From NCBI RefSeq assembly GCF_002102155.1, contig NZ_LQOU01000010.1:186001-250000 (forward strand): a stretch of 64,000 nucleotides of DNA, given 5' to 3'. Shown here one piece after another: positions 25,261 to 34,033 of the stretch. Under the pieces are notes generated by a model. That model was given only the letters and a program-made list of their open reading frames with translations, searched no databases and was not told where the DNA came from. The stretch is from Mycobacterium europaeum. GTDB lineage: Bacteria; Actinomycetota; Actinomycetes; Mycobacteriales; Mycobacteriaceae. The first letter of the stretch is position 1; every line of letters begins with the position of its first letter. The translations under genes were made by a program, and so were the position numbers.

Positions 25261-25718
25261 GCTGGTGGGTCGCTCACTCGGAGCACACGCTGACGCAGGA
25301 CGTGCCCGCACCCCCCGGCGAGGTCCGCGACTTCTACGTCGACCTGGACAACATCAAGATCGTCCACCCGCTGATCGTGTCGGTGCAGACGGTGTCGCGC
25401 AGCGAGACCCCGGACGGCGTCGTCCACAGCTACCGGGTGCGGGACCGGATCCCGTTGGGGCCGTTCACCATAGCCAACACCTACCGGGCGACGTTGCGGG
25501 TGCCCGCGGCCGGTGACGTGCTGACCGAGGCCGACCAGTCGCCGGGGGTACACCTGCGCGGAACCGTCAGCTTCGAGCCGGTCCCGGCGGGCACGCGGAT
25601 GACCGAACGGATCCGGATCGCCGCGCCCCGGCCGCTCGCGCCGTTCACGGCGCGCGAAGCCGTCAAGGCGCACATCGCGATGCTGGCCGGCATCCGCCGC
25701 CACTTCGAGACCCGATGA
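25257..25718 (+). CDS. SRPBCC family protein coupled to rhomboid
   Basis: A 153-aa helix-grip protein (SWWVAHSEHTLTQDVPAPPGEVRDFYVDLDN at the start, split over the first strand and helix; C-terminal helix AREAVKAHIAMLAGIRRHF). The ATG overlaps the rhomboid stop codon (ATGA), so the two proteins are made together. The ligand is unknown. The convergent SDR gene of the catabolic island ends one base after its stop, so this gene marks the left border of the island. Confidence 0.75.
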   Translation: MSWWVAHSEHTLTQDVPAPPGEVRDFYVDLDNIKIVHPLIVSVQTVSRSETPDGVVHSYRVRDRIPLGPFTIANTYRATLRVPAAGDVLTEADQSPGVHLRGTVSFEPVPAGTRMTERIRIAAPRPLAPFTAREAVKAHIAMLAGIRRHFETR

Positions 25719-26492
25719 TCAGCGCGGCTTCCACTCCGACGTGAGCGCCGTCTCCGACAGGTATTTCGTCGAACTCCACCCGCCGTCGACCACGATCGTC
25801 TGGCCGTTGATGAAGGCGCCGCCGGGCGAGCACAGGAACGCCACCGTGCTCGCCACGTCGTCGACCGTGCCCAGCCGCTGATGCGGTGTCATCTCGGTGT
25901 TGATGCGCCGGAACCGCTCGTCGTGCAGGCGCTGCTCTGTCATCGGCGTCTGAATCACGCCGGGGGCCACCGCGTTACAGCGAATGCCCTGCGCCCCGTA
26001 TTGGCAGGCGATGTGGGTGGTCAGCGCCGCGAGGCCGCCCTTGGCCGCCGAGTACGCCCCGCCGCGCAGGCCTCCGACCACGGCGAAGGTCGACGTGACG
26101 TTGATGATCGCCGACCCGGGCGGCATGTGCGGCAGCACCTGCCGGATGAGGCGGAACGGGGCCCGCAGCATCAAACCGAGGAAGTGGTCCAGCGATTCGT
26201 CGTCCGTCTCGTGAACGGGCCGGGGGCTGCCGATGCCGGCGATGTTGACCAGGAAGTCGATGTGTCCCCACCTGTGCACCGCGGCATCGGTAATCCGCTG
26301 CGGGGCATCGTCGTCGGTGAGATCGACGGCCACCGTGGTCACCCGGTCGGGGTCGCCGATGCGGTGCGCCAGCTCGGCGAGTCGCTCGTCGTTTCGTCCG
26401 GTCGCCAGGATCGCCATGCCCGCGTCGGCGAGCTTGGTCGCGCAGCCGAAGCCGATCCCGCCGCTGGCCCCCGTCACCACCGCTACCTGCAT
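25719..26492 (-). CDS. SDR family oxidoreductase of the catabolic island
   Basis: A 257-aa classical SDR: TGASGGIG at residues 7-14, TGRNDERL (NADP-type Arg), NIAG, catalytic Ser in NVTSTFAV with YSAAKGG, and GQTIVVDGGWSS at the end. Its ATG lies two bases after the stop of the acyl-CoA ligase gene, so it is the last gene of the leftward operon SMP-30 lactonase - GntR - ligase - SDR. It probably oxidises a hydroxy-intermediate of the island pathway. Confidence 0.85.
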   Translation of the reverse strand: MQVAVVTGASGGIGFGCATKLADAGMAILATGRNDERLAELAHRIGDPDRVTTVAVDLTDDDAPQRITDAAVHRWGHIDFLVNIAGIGSPRPVHETDDESLDHFLGLMLRAPFRLIRQVLPHMPPGSAIINVTSTFAVVGGLRGGAYSAAKGGLAALTTHIACQYGAQGIRCNAVAPGVIQTPMTEQRLHDERFRRINTEMTPHQRLGTVDDVASTVAFLCSPGGAFINGQTIVVDGGWSSTKYLSETALTSEWKPR

Positions 26493-26493
26493 G

Positions 26494-28092
26494 TCACTGC
26501 TCCGCCTTCATCAGCGCCGCCTTGATCCGGTGCTTCAATATCTTTCCCGCGTCGTTCTTGGGCAGCACGTCCCAAAGTTCCAGCTGCTCGGGCGCTTTGA
26601 ACCGTGCGACGCCCGAGTCTTCGAGGAAGCTGCGCAGGCCGGCCACGTCGAGGTCGGGCCCGCCCGCGGGGACCACGACGGCGCAGGCGCGTTCCCCGGT
26701 GCGGGCGTCGGGCAGTCCGACGATGGCGATCTCGGCGATGCCGGGGTGGCCGGCGAGGATGTCCTCGACCTCCTTCGGCGAGATGTTCTCGCCGTTGCGG
26801 ATGATGATGTCCTTGGCGCGGCCGGTGACGACGAGATAGTCGTCGTCGAGCCAGCGCGCCAGGTCCCCGGTGCGGAAGTAGCCCTGGTCGTCGAAGGCGT
26901 CTTCCTCGTCTTCGGGGTGCTGGTAGCCGATCAACATCTGCGGCCCGCGCGCGTGGATCTCCCCGCCGACCAGCTTCACCTCCGCCAGGCCGACGCGGCC
27001 GTCGGTGTCGGCGGCGCGCGCGGCGTTCCGCAGCGACCCGACCGTGGTGACGGGGACCTCCGTCGACCCGTAGACGCGGGTGACGGTGGCGGACTCGAAA
27101 AAGGCTGCGGCCCGGCGGATCAGCGCGGGCGACACCGACGCGCCGCCGCAGATGAACACCTTCAGGTCCGGCAGGCGGGTGCCCGCGCGCTCGGCGGCGG
27201 CCAGGATGTGCTCGAGGAACGGGGTGGCCCCGGCCATGTGCGTGCACCGCTCGGCTTGCATCAGCGCCACCGCGTCGTCGCCGCTCCACCGGTCCATCAG
27301 GACCGCGGTGGCGCCCAGCAGCAGCGGGCATTCGAACGCGTAGATGGAGCCGCCGATGTGCGCGATCGGCGACGCGACCAGGAACGTGTCGCCGGGCTCG
27401 ACGAGCCAGTGCTGACCGAGCTGGCGGATCAGGGCGTGGATCGAGTTATGGCTGTGCAGAACGCCTTTCGGACGCCCGGTGGTGCCGGACGTATAGAGGA
27501 TCATGCGCACGGCGTCGGGATCGAGCGCGGGCAGCGCCCGGGCCGGCGTGCTTTCTTCGAGCAGCGAGCCGAAAGTCAGCTGCCCCGCGTCGGTGTCCCC
27601 GCGCACGATCACGACCCCGGGCGGAGACTCCAGTTGCGCGGTCACCCGGGACAGCATGGCCGCATAGTCGTGGCGGCCGAACTGAGCCGGGGCGAAAATC
27701 ATTCGGCTGTCGGCGTCTTCCAGGACGAACCGGAGTTCCCGGTCCCGCATCGACGGCAGGATGGGGTTGGCCACCATCCCCGCCATGGTGGTGGCCAGAT
27801 AGATCACCGCCGCCTCGTGCCAGTTGGGCAGCATGAAGGACACCACGCTGCCCGGGGGGATGCGGGCGTGCAGCGCGTGCGCCAGCGTCGTCGCCTGCCG
27901 GTGCAGGGTCAGGCAGTCCAGCCGTCGGTCGCCGTCGACCAGCACCACCCGCCGCGGCGTGCGCTCGGCGGCCTCGCGCAGCGCGTCGGCCAGCGTCGTT
28001 CGGACCCACCAGCCGCGCGCGTAGGCTTCGGCGGCGCGTTCGTCGTCCCACCGAACCCACCGCCCGCCGATCAGCTTCCGGCTGGGCGCCAT
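26494..28092 (-). CDS. acyl-CoA synthetase of the catabolic island
   Basis: A 532-aa AMP-binding ligase: ILYTSGTTGRPKGVLHSHNS, RVYGSTEVP, FRTGDLARWLDDDYLVVTGRAKD, and PKNDAGKILKHRIK with the catalytic Lys near the C terminus. It resembles the cyclohexanecarboxylate/short-chain CoA-ligase group more than long-chain FadDs. It starts at ATG 28092, ten bases after the gntR stop, and is followed directly by the SDR gene. Within the island it would activate a carboxylic acid made by ring cleavage; this is inferred from context. Confidence 0.85.
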   Translation of the reverse strand: MAPSRKLIGGRWVRWDDERAAEAYARGWWVRTTLADALREAAERTPRRVVLVDGDRRLDCLTLHRQATTLAHALHARIPPGSVVSFMLPNWHEAAVIYLATTMAGMVANPILPSMRDRELRFVLEDADSRMIFAPAQFGRHDYAAMLSRVTAQLESPPGVVIVRGDTDAGQLTFGSLLEESTPARALPALDPDAVRMILYTSGTTGRPKGVLHSHNSIHALIRQLGQHWLVEPGDTFLVASPIAHIGGSIYAFECPLLLGATAVLMDRWSGDDAVALMQAERCTHMAGATPFLEHILAAAERAGTRLPDLKVFICGGASVSPALIRRAAAFFESATVTRVYGSTEVPVTTVGSLRNAARAADTDGRVGLAEVKLVGGEIHARGPQMLIGYQHPEDEEDAFDDQGYFRTGDLARWLDDDYLVVTGRAKDIIIRNGENISPKEVEDILAGHPGIAEIAIVGLPDARTGERACAVVVPAGGPDLDVAGLRSFLEDSGVARFKAPEQLELWDVLPKNDAGKILKHRIKAALMKAEQ

Positions 28093-28101
28093 TGCGGCAG
28101 C

Positions 28102-28848
28102 TTAGCCACGGACCCGGCGCATCGTCATCGAGTGCCGGAAGCGCGATGCGGGATGGGTGTTGATGGTGACCTGGGCGACCTGCCCGTCGGAGGTCGTGTA
28201 GGTCCGGCGCACCTCCAATGCCGGTGCCCCGGGATCGATCTCGAGTCCGCGGGCCAGGCCGGGGTCAATGAGCACCGCGGCGATCTCCTGCTGGACCTCG
28301 ACGATGCTCAGCCCGAACAGGTCCTCGATCAGCGGGAAGATGGGGCCTTCGTGGCGCTGCAACAACCGGCCGACCCCAGCGAACGCGCGGTTGATGTAGT
28401 ACTCGGTGCGGCAGAGCGCGGCCCCCGGCGCCGCGTCGGTGGCGCGCCGGAAACCGCGCACGGTCAACCATTGCTCGCCGGCCGCCAGCCCGGTGCGGGC
28501 GGCCAGCTCGTCGTCGATGGTGATTATGGCGACCGACTCGATGGCGAACCGGGTGTCCGTCGCGAACGCCAGCAGGTCGTTGATCGACATGACGTGCTGG
28601 ACGTAGGAGTCCGACGACGGCCGTGGCACGACGAGGGTTCCGGTTCGGGGGCGCGACGAGACCAGGTTGTCCTCGCGCAGGCGCCGCAGCGCCTCCCGAA
28701 TGGTGTACCGGCTGACCGCAAACCGCTCACACAGCTCGTGTTCGGTCGGCAACTGGGACCCCACCGGATAGACGCCCTCCACGATCTCCTTGCGCAACGT
28801 GCGGGCCACCTGCAGGTACCGGTGGTCGGCGACTCTGGTTTCTGACAT
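28102..28848 (-). CDS. GntR family regulator with UTRA domain (HutC type)
   Basis: A 248-aa regulator: winged helix at residues ~10-75 (LPTEHELCERFAVSRYTIREAL) and a UTRA ligand-binding domain after it (EYYINRAFAG, then EVRRTYTTSDGQVAQVTIN). It lies inside the leftward operon, nine bases after the lactonase gene, and is the only regulator in the 12-kb island, so it is the best candidate to control both divergent arms in response to a pathway intermediate. Confidence 0.9.
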   Translation of the reverse strand: MSETRVADHRYLQVARTLRKEIVEGVYPVGSQLPTEHELCERFAVSRYTIREALRRLREDNLVSSRPRTGTLVVPRPSSDSYVQHVMSINDLLAFATDTRFAIESVAIITIDDELAARTGLAAGEQWLTVRGFRRATDAAPGAALCRTEYYINRAFAGVGRLLQRHEGPIFPLIEDLFGLSIVEVQQEIAAVLIDPGLARGLEIDPGAPALEVRRTYTTSDGQVAQVTINTHPASRFRHSMTMRRVRG

Positions 28849-28857
28849 CTCGTCCCC

Positions 28858-30468
28858 TCAAGCTTCCCGCCGCAATGCCAGCACGCTGCCGTCGGCGTCC
28901 GCCGAGACGTACAGCGTGCCGTCGGGCCCGGCGGCGATGCCGGCGAACGGCCCCTGCGGCCCGGAGAAGGGCGGCATGCCGCGCAGCGGCTTGGGCGTCA
29001 CGCCCGGCGGCGCTCCTACCGGCAGGCCCGACGCGATGGTCCGCCGGACCCCGGTGTCCAGATCGAAGGCGACCACCTCTTTGGCGCCCGCGTCGACGAC
29101 ATACAGCTGACCGTCGCGCACCAGGATGCCCTGGGGGCGTTGCAGGCCGTCCCACACGGCGTTGCCGGTGCCGCCGAGCCGGCTCACCCGTCCCGCGCCC
29201 GCCTCGGAGACCAGGCAGGACCCGTCGGGGGCGACGGCCACGCCGACCGGTTCGCTGAGGCCGCCGGCGATCACCTCGACGCGGCCCGGGCCGACGGACA
29301 GCACCCGGCCCGCTCCCAGCTCCGCGGCGATCACCGCACCCCCCGGCGCGACCGCGACCCCGTAGAGCTGGTCGAAACCTCCTGCCAGCACCACGCTTTC
29401 GTGGTCGCCCGGCCGGTAGCGTGCCACCTGGCCGTTGGAGGTGGTGACGACGAACTCGCCGTCGGCGACGGCGGCCAGCCCGCGCAGGAATCCCGGGTAG
29501 CCCGGGCTGAACAACATCCCGGCGGTGCGTACAGAGCCGGATTTGATGCCCAGCACATAGAAGTACGTCCCGTCGGCGATATACAGGTTGCCGTCGGCGC
29601 CGACCGCCAGGTCCAGCGGCCAATTCAGCCCGCCCGGCAGCACGGTCCGGGTCCGGCCGCCGTCGAGGATTTCGGTGATCTCGCCGGTGAAGTTCGAGAC
29701 GAACAGCCGCTCACCGACAAAGGCGAGGTTGTCCAGGCCGGGATTCAACGCTGCCAGCACGGTGCGTTCGCCGGTGCGGGGATCGATGCGCAGCACCTGG
29801 CCGCTGTGCACCTGGGTCGACACGATGCGGCCGTGGGAATCGAACTTCACCGCGTCGGGGATGCCGAGGTCACCGGCGACGCATTCCGGCTCCCCGCCGT
29901 CGGGATCGATGCGCCAGATCTCGTTGGCGCCCATCAGCGGGAAATACAACATGCCGTCGGGGCCGACCTCCATGGCGTTGGGCGACGGCGCGTTCTCCAG
30001 CAGCACGCGCGCCGCGCCGCGCGCCGGGTCGAGCTCCAGCAGGCGGCCGCCCTCGCGGCATTCGCCGACGAACAGCCGGTGCCCGTGAAAGGTGATGCCG
30101 TTGGCCGATGGCACGTCGTCGCGTAGCACCCGGCTGCGGCCCGCCGGATCGCGCACGCTCACCCGGCCGTCCATGACCTCGGTGGCGAACAGGTTGCCGT
30201 TCGGGTCGAACGCGACGTCGTCGGGGGCGATGATGTCGCCACCCTTGGCGCTGACGACGTCGAGCCGGCCGGTCGCCGGGTCGAGCGCGCTGATCTGGCT
30301 GCCGGTCACCTGGGCGATGTAGATCCGGCCGTCCGGGCCGGTGCGTAGGCCGTTCGCGCCGAACAGCCGGCTCGGGGGGGTCAGGTGGGTGAGGCGCCAG
30401 CCGTCGGCGACGCTCGGGGCCCGTTCGGCGGTATAGCGGCACTGCGGCGGCGACAATCCGGCCATCAC
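28858..30468 (-). CDS. SMP-30/gluconolactonase-like beta-propeller protein, double length
   Basis: A 536-aa propeller protein, well above the ~300 aa of ordinary SMP-30 lactonases. Two similar halves can be seen (each with NG/GPDGxxYxA repeats, for example NGLRTGPDGRIYIAQ near 40 and LDLAVGADGNLYIAD near 285), pointing to two fused propellers or a large one. SMP-30 enzymes hydrolyse lactones using a divalent metal, and a lactonase is just what a Baeyer-Villiger pathway needs. It is the first gene of the leftward operon, with a probable leaderless GTG start at 30468; the ATG at 30465 is the next codon. No signal peptide is seen. Confidence 0.75.
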   Translation of the reverse strand: MMAGLSPPQCRYTAERAPSVADGWRLTHLTPPSRLFGANGLRTGPDGRIYIAQVTGSQISALDPATGRLDVVSAKGGDIIAPDDVAFDPNGNLFATEVMDGRVSVRDPAGRSRVLRDDVPSANGITFHGHRLFVGECREGGRLLELDPARGAARVLLENAPSPNAMEVGPDGMLYFPLMGANEIWRIDPDGGEPECVAGDLGIPDAVKFDSHGRIVSTQVHSGQVLRIDPRTGERTVLAALNPGLDNLAFVGERLFVSNFTGEITEILDGGRTRTVLPGGLNWPLDLAVGADGNLYIADGTYFYVLGIKSGSVRTAGMLFSPGYPGFLRGLAAVADGEFVVTTSNGQVARYRPGDHESVVLAGGFDQLYGVAVAPGGAVIAAELGAGRVLSVGPGRVEVIAGGLSEPVGVAVAPDGSCLVSEAGAGRVSRLGGTGNAVWDGLQRPQGILVRDGQLYVVDAGAKEVVAFDLDTGVRRTIASGLPVGAPPGVTPKPLRGMPPFSGPQGPFAGIAAGPDGTLYVSADADGSVLALRREA

Positions 30469-30474
30469 GCTCGC

Positions 30475-30504
30475 ACGTTAGCAATCCGACCGTGGTCCAG
30501 ACAA
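30475..30504 (-). promoter_or_regulatory. promoter of the leftward catabolic operon, leaderless
   Basis: On the minus strand: -35 TTGTCT (30499-30504), 18-bp spacer, -10 TAACGT (30475-30480), six bases, then the GTG at 30468. No Shine-Dalgarno sequence precedes the start, which supports leaderless translation. Confidence 0.5.
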
Positions 30505-30551
30505 TAGCCGCCCACAAATCCGCCGCACCCCTTGACGCACCGCTACACCGC

Positions 30552-30568
30552 GGAGAATCATGCTCTCC
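30552..30568. promoter_or_regulatory. candidate GntR operator between the divergent island operons
   Basis: GGAGA (30552-30556), seven bases, TCTCC (30564-30568): a perfect 5-bp inverted repeat in the 144-bp gap between the lactonase gene and the rightward SDR gene. A TTGACG -35-like box (30532-30537) lies just to its left for the rightward operon. The repeat is a plausible GntR site, but short. Confidence 0.35.
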
Positions 30569-30612
30569 AATGGGTGCACATCATTATCTTCTCCGGACAA
30601 TTCGTCGACACG

Positions 30613-31473
30613 ATGCCTGAGGACCTACTGAGCCTGGACGGGCGCATCGTCGTGGTCTCCGGCGCGGCCGGGGGCGGCATCGGCACCACAGTCACGCGGA
30701 TGGTCGCCGAGGCCGGGGCGACGGTGGTCGCGGTGAGTCGCGGGCGCGACAACCTCGACCGGCACCTCGGGCCGCTGCGCGCGGCGGGCCTCTCGGTGGT
30801 GCCCGTCGCGGCCGACGCCGCCACCGACGACGGCGTGCGAACCACGATCGACGCCGTGCGGCGCGCGGACGGCGAACTGCACGGACTGGTCAACGTCGCC
30901 GGCGGTGCGGATCCCTCGACCTGGATGCCGTCGACCCGGGTCACGCGCGGCGACTGGCGAGACCTGTTCACCCGCAACCTGGAGACGATGTTCTTCATGA
31001 GCCAGGCCGTGGCCGCCGAGCTGAAGCACCGCGGCCGCCCCGGCTCGATCGTGTCGATCTCGTCGATCAGCGGGATGAACACGGCGCCCTTCCACATCGC
31101 CTACGGCACGGCCAAGGCCGCGATCGTCGCGGCGACCCGCACGATGGCGCTCGAACTGGCGGACGGGCCGGCCCCGATCCGGGTGAACGCCGTCGCGCCG
31201 GGGGTGACCGAGACGCCGGCGTCCGGCGCCTACGTCGACTCCGACGCCGAGCGCGACCGCCGCGCCATCGCGATGGGTCGCCGCGGGCGGCCCGCGGAGG
31301 TGGCCGGCGCGGTCCTCTTCCTGCTGTCGGACCTGTCGAGCTACATCACCGGCCAGACGCTGCTGGTGGACGGCGGATTGAACCTGAGGTGGGGGCACCT
31401 GGGCGCCGACAACACCTCCTTGTTCCTCAAAGACGAATCATTCCGCGCGGCGATCACGCGCTGGGACGGGTAG
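30613..31473 (+). CDS. SDR family oxidoreductase, first gene of rightward catabolic operon
   Basis: A 286-aa SDR: cofactor motif SGAAGGGIG (one residue longer than usual), [12 protein letters not shown], catalytic Ser in SISSISGM with YGTAKAAI, and [14 protein letters not shown]. The ATG at 30613 sets the Rossmann motif near residue 17; the frame is open to 30532. It leads the operon SDR - Rieske - LLM - BVMO - SDR - CoA-transferase, with 14 bp to the Rieske gene, and probably oxidises an alcohol or diol to the ketone used by the monooxygenase. Confidence 0.85.
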   Translation: MPEDLLSLDGRIVVVSGAAGGGIGTTVTRMVAEAGATVVAVSRGRDNLDRHLGPLRAAGLSVVPVAADAATDDGVRTTIDAVRRADGELHGLVNVAGGADPSTWMPSTRVTRGDWRDLFTRNLETMFFMSQAVAAELKHRGRPGSIVSISSISGMNTAPFHIAYGTAKAAIVAATRTMALELADGPAPIRVNAVAPGVTETPASGAYVDSDAERDRRAIAMGRRGRPAEVAGAVLFLLSDLSSYITGQTLLVDGGLNLRWGHLGADNTSLFLKDESFRAAITRWDG

Positions 31474-31487
31474 AAAGCGAGGGGCCG

Positions 31488-32864
31488 ATGACACAGAACG
31501 GCGCGGCCGCGCCCGAGGAACTGACCGAGCCGGTCATCATCCCGGTGGAGGCGTATCTCTCCGAGGAGTACGTGCGTGCCGAGCGCGACAAGTTGTGGCG
31601 CAAGGTGTGGCAGCAAGTCGGACGCGTGGAAGAGCTGCCCGGCGTCGGCAGCTATCTGACCTACGACATCCTCGACGACTCCGTCGTCGTGATCCGCACG
31701 GCGGCCGACACGCTGAAGGCCCACCACAACGTGTGCATGCACCGCGGCCGCCGGCTGGTCGACACCCCGGCCGGCGCCAGAAACGCTTGCGGCCACAAGA
31801 AGTCGTTCGTGTGCGGGTTTCACGGCTGGACCTATGACCGCGACGGCGCCTGCACCCACGTGCCCGAAAGACCAGACTGGCGGGACGCGCTGACGCCGGA
31901 GAACACCCACCTGGCGCCGGTCAACGTCGACACGTGGGGCGGCTGGATCTGGATCAACATGGACCCGGCGTGCGAGCCGCTGCGGGACTACCTCGAACCC
32001 GCCGCCACCATGCTCGATCCGTTCCGCCTGCAGGACATGCGCTGCAAATGGCGCAAATGGCTGCACTTCGACTGCAACTGGAAGGTCGCCATGGAGGCCT
32101 TCAACGAGACCTACCACGTCGCCACCACGCATCCGCAGTTCAACAAGTTCGGCAACTTCCGTGGCTGGGCGATGGCGCAGGGCAAACACAGCAACATCGG
32201 CTACGACGCGCCCGACGGACTGGAAGAGACCAAGTCGAAGATCCGGCTGGGAACCGGTGCGGATCCCCGCATTTCGACGGCCGAGATGCAGAGCTACACG
32301 CTGGAGGAGACCAATGCCACCACCACCACGACCCTGGTGGAGGCGGCGCGCCGGTTGGTCGACGAGCTACCCGCGGACACCCCGGCCGGACGGGTGCTCG
32401 AGCACTGGCTGTCCTCGGCGCGGCGCGACGACGCCGCGCGCGGCGTGGTGTGGCCGACCATCGATCCCGAACACCTGGCCAAGAGCGGCACCGCGTGGCA
32501 GATCTTCCCGAACTTCCAGATCGGGCAGGGCCTGACCACCGCGTTGTGCTACAGCGCCAGGCCGCACGGCTACAACCCCGACAGCTGCATCTTCGAGGCC
32601 TCGTGCTACGAGCTCTACCCCAAAGGCGAAGAGCCGCAGACCGAATGGGTGTACGCACCGCCGGACGACCCGAGCTGGCGCAGCGTGCTGCCGCAGGACT
32701 TCTCCAACATGGCCGCCGTCCAGCAGGGCATGAAGTCGTACGGCTTCCGCGGCCCCAAGCCCAACCCGTACATGGAACGCAGCACCGCCAACCTGCACCG
32801 CAATCTCGCCCGATACCTGGGCACCGGTGCCCCGCAGAGATTAACAACGGAGATGCAACGATGA
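31488..32864 (+). CDS. Rieske-type ring-hydroxylating oxygenase, alpha subunit
   Basis: A 458-aa Rieske non-haem iron oxygenase. The [2Fe-2S] ligands are C83, H85, C109 and H112; the spacing between the pairs is 23 residues, longer than the usual ~16, because of an inserted loop (ARNACGHKKSF). The mononuclear iron site shows H210 and H215 in NETYHVATTH. The ATG at 31488 follows GCGAGGGG. The family puts one or two oxygens into rings or cleaves methyl ethers. No ferredoxin, reductase or beta subunit is encoded nearby, so electrons must come from elsewhere. It overlaps the LLM gene by ATGA. Confidence 0.9.
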   Translation: MTQNGAAAPEELTEPVIIPVEAYLSEEYVRAERDKLWRKVWQQVGRVEELPGVGSYLTYDILDDSVVVIRTAADTLKAHHNVCMHRGRRLVDTPAGARNACGHKKSFVCGFHGWTYDRDGACTHVPERPDWRDALTPENTHLAPVNVDTWGGWIWINMDPACEPLRDYLEPAATMLDPFRLQDMRCKWRKWLHFDCNWKVAMEAFNETYHVATTHPQFNKFGNFRGWAMAQGKHSNIGYDAPDGLEETKSKIRLGTGADPRISTAEMQSYTLEETNATTTTTLVEAARRLVDELPADTPAGRVLEHWLSSARRDDAARGVVWPTIDPEHLAKSGTAWQIFPNFQIGQGLTTALCYSARPHGYNPDSCIFEASCYELYPKGEEPQTEWVYAPPDDPSWRSVLPQDFSNMAAVQQGMKSYGFRGPKPNPYMERSTANLHRNLARYLGTGAPQRLTTEMQR

Positions 32865-34033
32865 AGGTCAATCTTGGCTTCGGCGCCCACAATTCCCACG
32901 ACTGGGACCGCGTGCTCGCCCAGGATTTCAGCCGGCCGCCCGCGACGCCGGACTGGGAGTGCGTGCAGGCGACGCTCGCCATCGCCGACCTGGCCGAGCC
33001 GCTCGGGTTCGACGGCATCTGGATGCCGGAACACTGCGGGACGCCATATGGCATGACGCCCAACCCGATTCAGACGCTGAGCTACTTCGCCGGGCGCACC
33101 GAGCGCGTCGGCCTGGGCACCTTCGTCGTCGTCGCGCCGTGGTGGCACCCCGTCCGGCTGGCGCACCAGATCGCCTATCTCGACATCCTCTCCAACGGCC
33201 GCTACACGACGATCGGGATCGGCCGCGGGGTCTCGAAGGGAGAGTTCGACGCCGTCGGCGTCCCCCGCGAGGAGAGCCGGCAACGGTTCAACGAAACCCT
33301 CGACATCCTCCAGCTGGCGCTGTCCGGGGAGCGGTTCTCCTACGAGGGGGAGATCTTCACCGTCCCCGAGATGTCGCTGCGCCCCGAACCGCGCAGCGCA
33401 GACCTCTTCTCGCGCATCTACAGCTCGTCGTCGACGGCCGAGTCGCTGGAGATCCTGGCCCGCCGCGGCATGGTCCCGCTGTTCGTCGGCAACAAGCCGA
33501 TCGAGGACGCCGGGCGGGAGGTGCAGAAGGTCAACACGTTCCGCAAGGAGGAGGGCCTGCCGCCCTGCCAGCCGAAGAACGTGATGTTCATGTACTGCAC
33601 CACCGGCGACCCCGCCGAGTCCGAGGAGTGGATCTGGACGGCCAACCGCGACGTCACCGTGCACTACGGGTTCGCCGACGCCTCGAACTTCAAGGGGGTC
33701 AAGGGCTATGAGGCCTACGCGGCCCGCGAGGCCACCGCGACCGCGGTCCTCGCGTCGTCGGTCACCGGTGACGCCAAAGCCCCGTCCAAGACGCCGGGCT
33801 ACCACGCCTCCAACCTGCTGATCGGCACGCCGGAGGAGATCTACGCGCGCATCAAGGCCGCGCAGGAAGCCTGCTCCTTCTGCGAGCTGACCATCGTCCC
33901 GCAATTCGGCACGATGCCCTACGACCGGGCGATGGCCAGCACCGAGCTGTTCGCCCGGGAGGTGCTGCCCGCGGTCCAGAAGATGGCGGCGCCCCTGCAC
34001 GCCGCGGCGCTACCGGAGAACGCCCTGGCATGA
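32861..34033 (+). CDS. LLM class flavin-dependent oxidoreductase
   Basis: A 390-aa luciferase-like monooxygenase (TIM barrel): LAIADLAEPLGFDGIWMPEH, YFAGRTERVGLGTFVVV, and GRYTTIGIGRGVSKGEFDAVGV are the usual family segments. Relatives such as limonene monooxygenase LimB use FMNH2 or F420 to oxygenate cyclic ketones or terpenes; which cofactor is used here cannot be read from sequence. It is coupled on both sides by ATGA overlaps, to the Rieske gene before it and to the BVMO gene after it. No flavin reductase gene is present in the island. Confidence 0.9.
   Translation: MKVNLGFGAHNSHDWDRVLAQDFSRPPATPDWECVQATLAIADLAEPLGFDGIWMPEHCGTPYGMTPNPIQTLSYFAGRTERVGLGTFVVVAPWWHPVRLAHQIAYLDILSNGRYTTIGIGRGVSKGEFDAVGVPREESRQRFNETLDILQLALSGERFSYEGEIFTVPEMSLRPEPRSADLFSRIYSSSSTAESLEILARRGMVPLFVGNKPIEDAGREVQKVNTFRKEEGLPPCQPKNVMFMYCTTGDPAESEEWIWTANRDVTVHYGFADASNFKGVKGYEAYAAREATATAVLASSVTGDAKAPSKTPGYHASNLLIGTPEEIYARIKAAQEACSFCELTIVPQFGTMPYDRAMASTELFAREVLPAVQKMAAPLHAAALPENALA

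Noticed and set aside
23932..25311. A 459-codon minus-strand protein covering the NTF2-like gene and the antisense of the rhomboid gene
   Set aside because: Only the last ~120 residues are protein-like; the rest is shadow of the rhomboid and SRPBCC genes, so the start was moved to the GTG near 24294.
26233..28845. An 870-codon plus-strand frame over the acyl-CoA ligase and GntR genes
   Set aside because: Low-complexity antisense frame with no motifs; the minus strand carries clear AMP-binding and GntR signatures.
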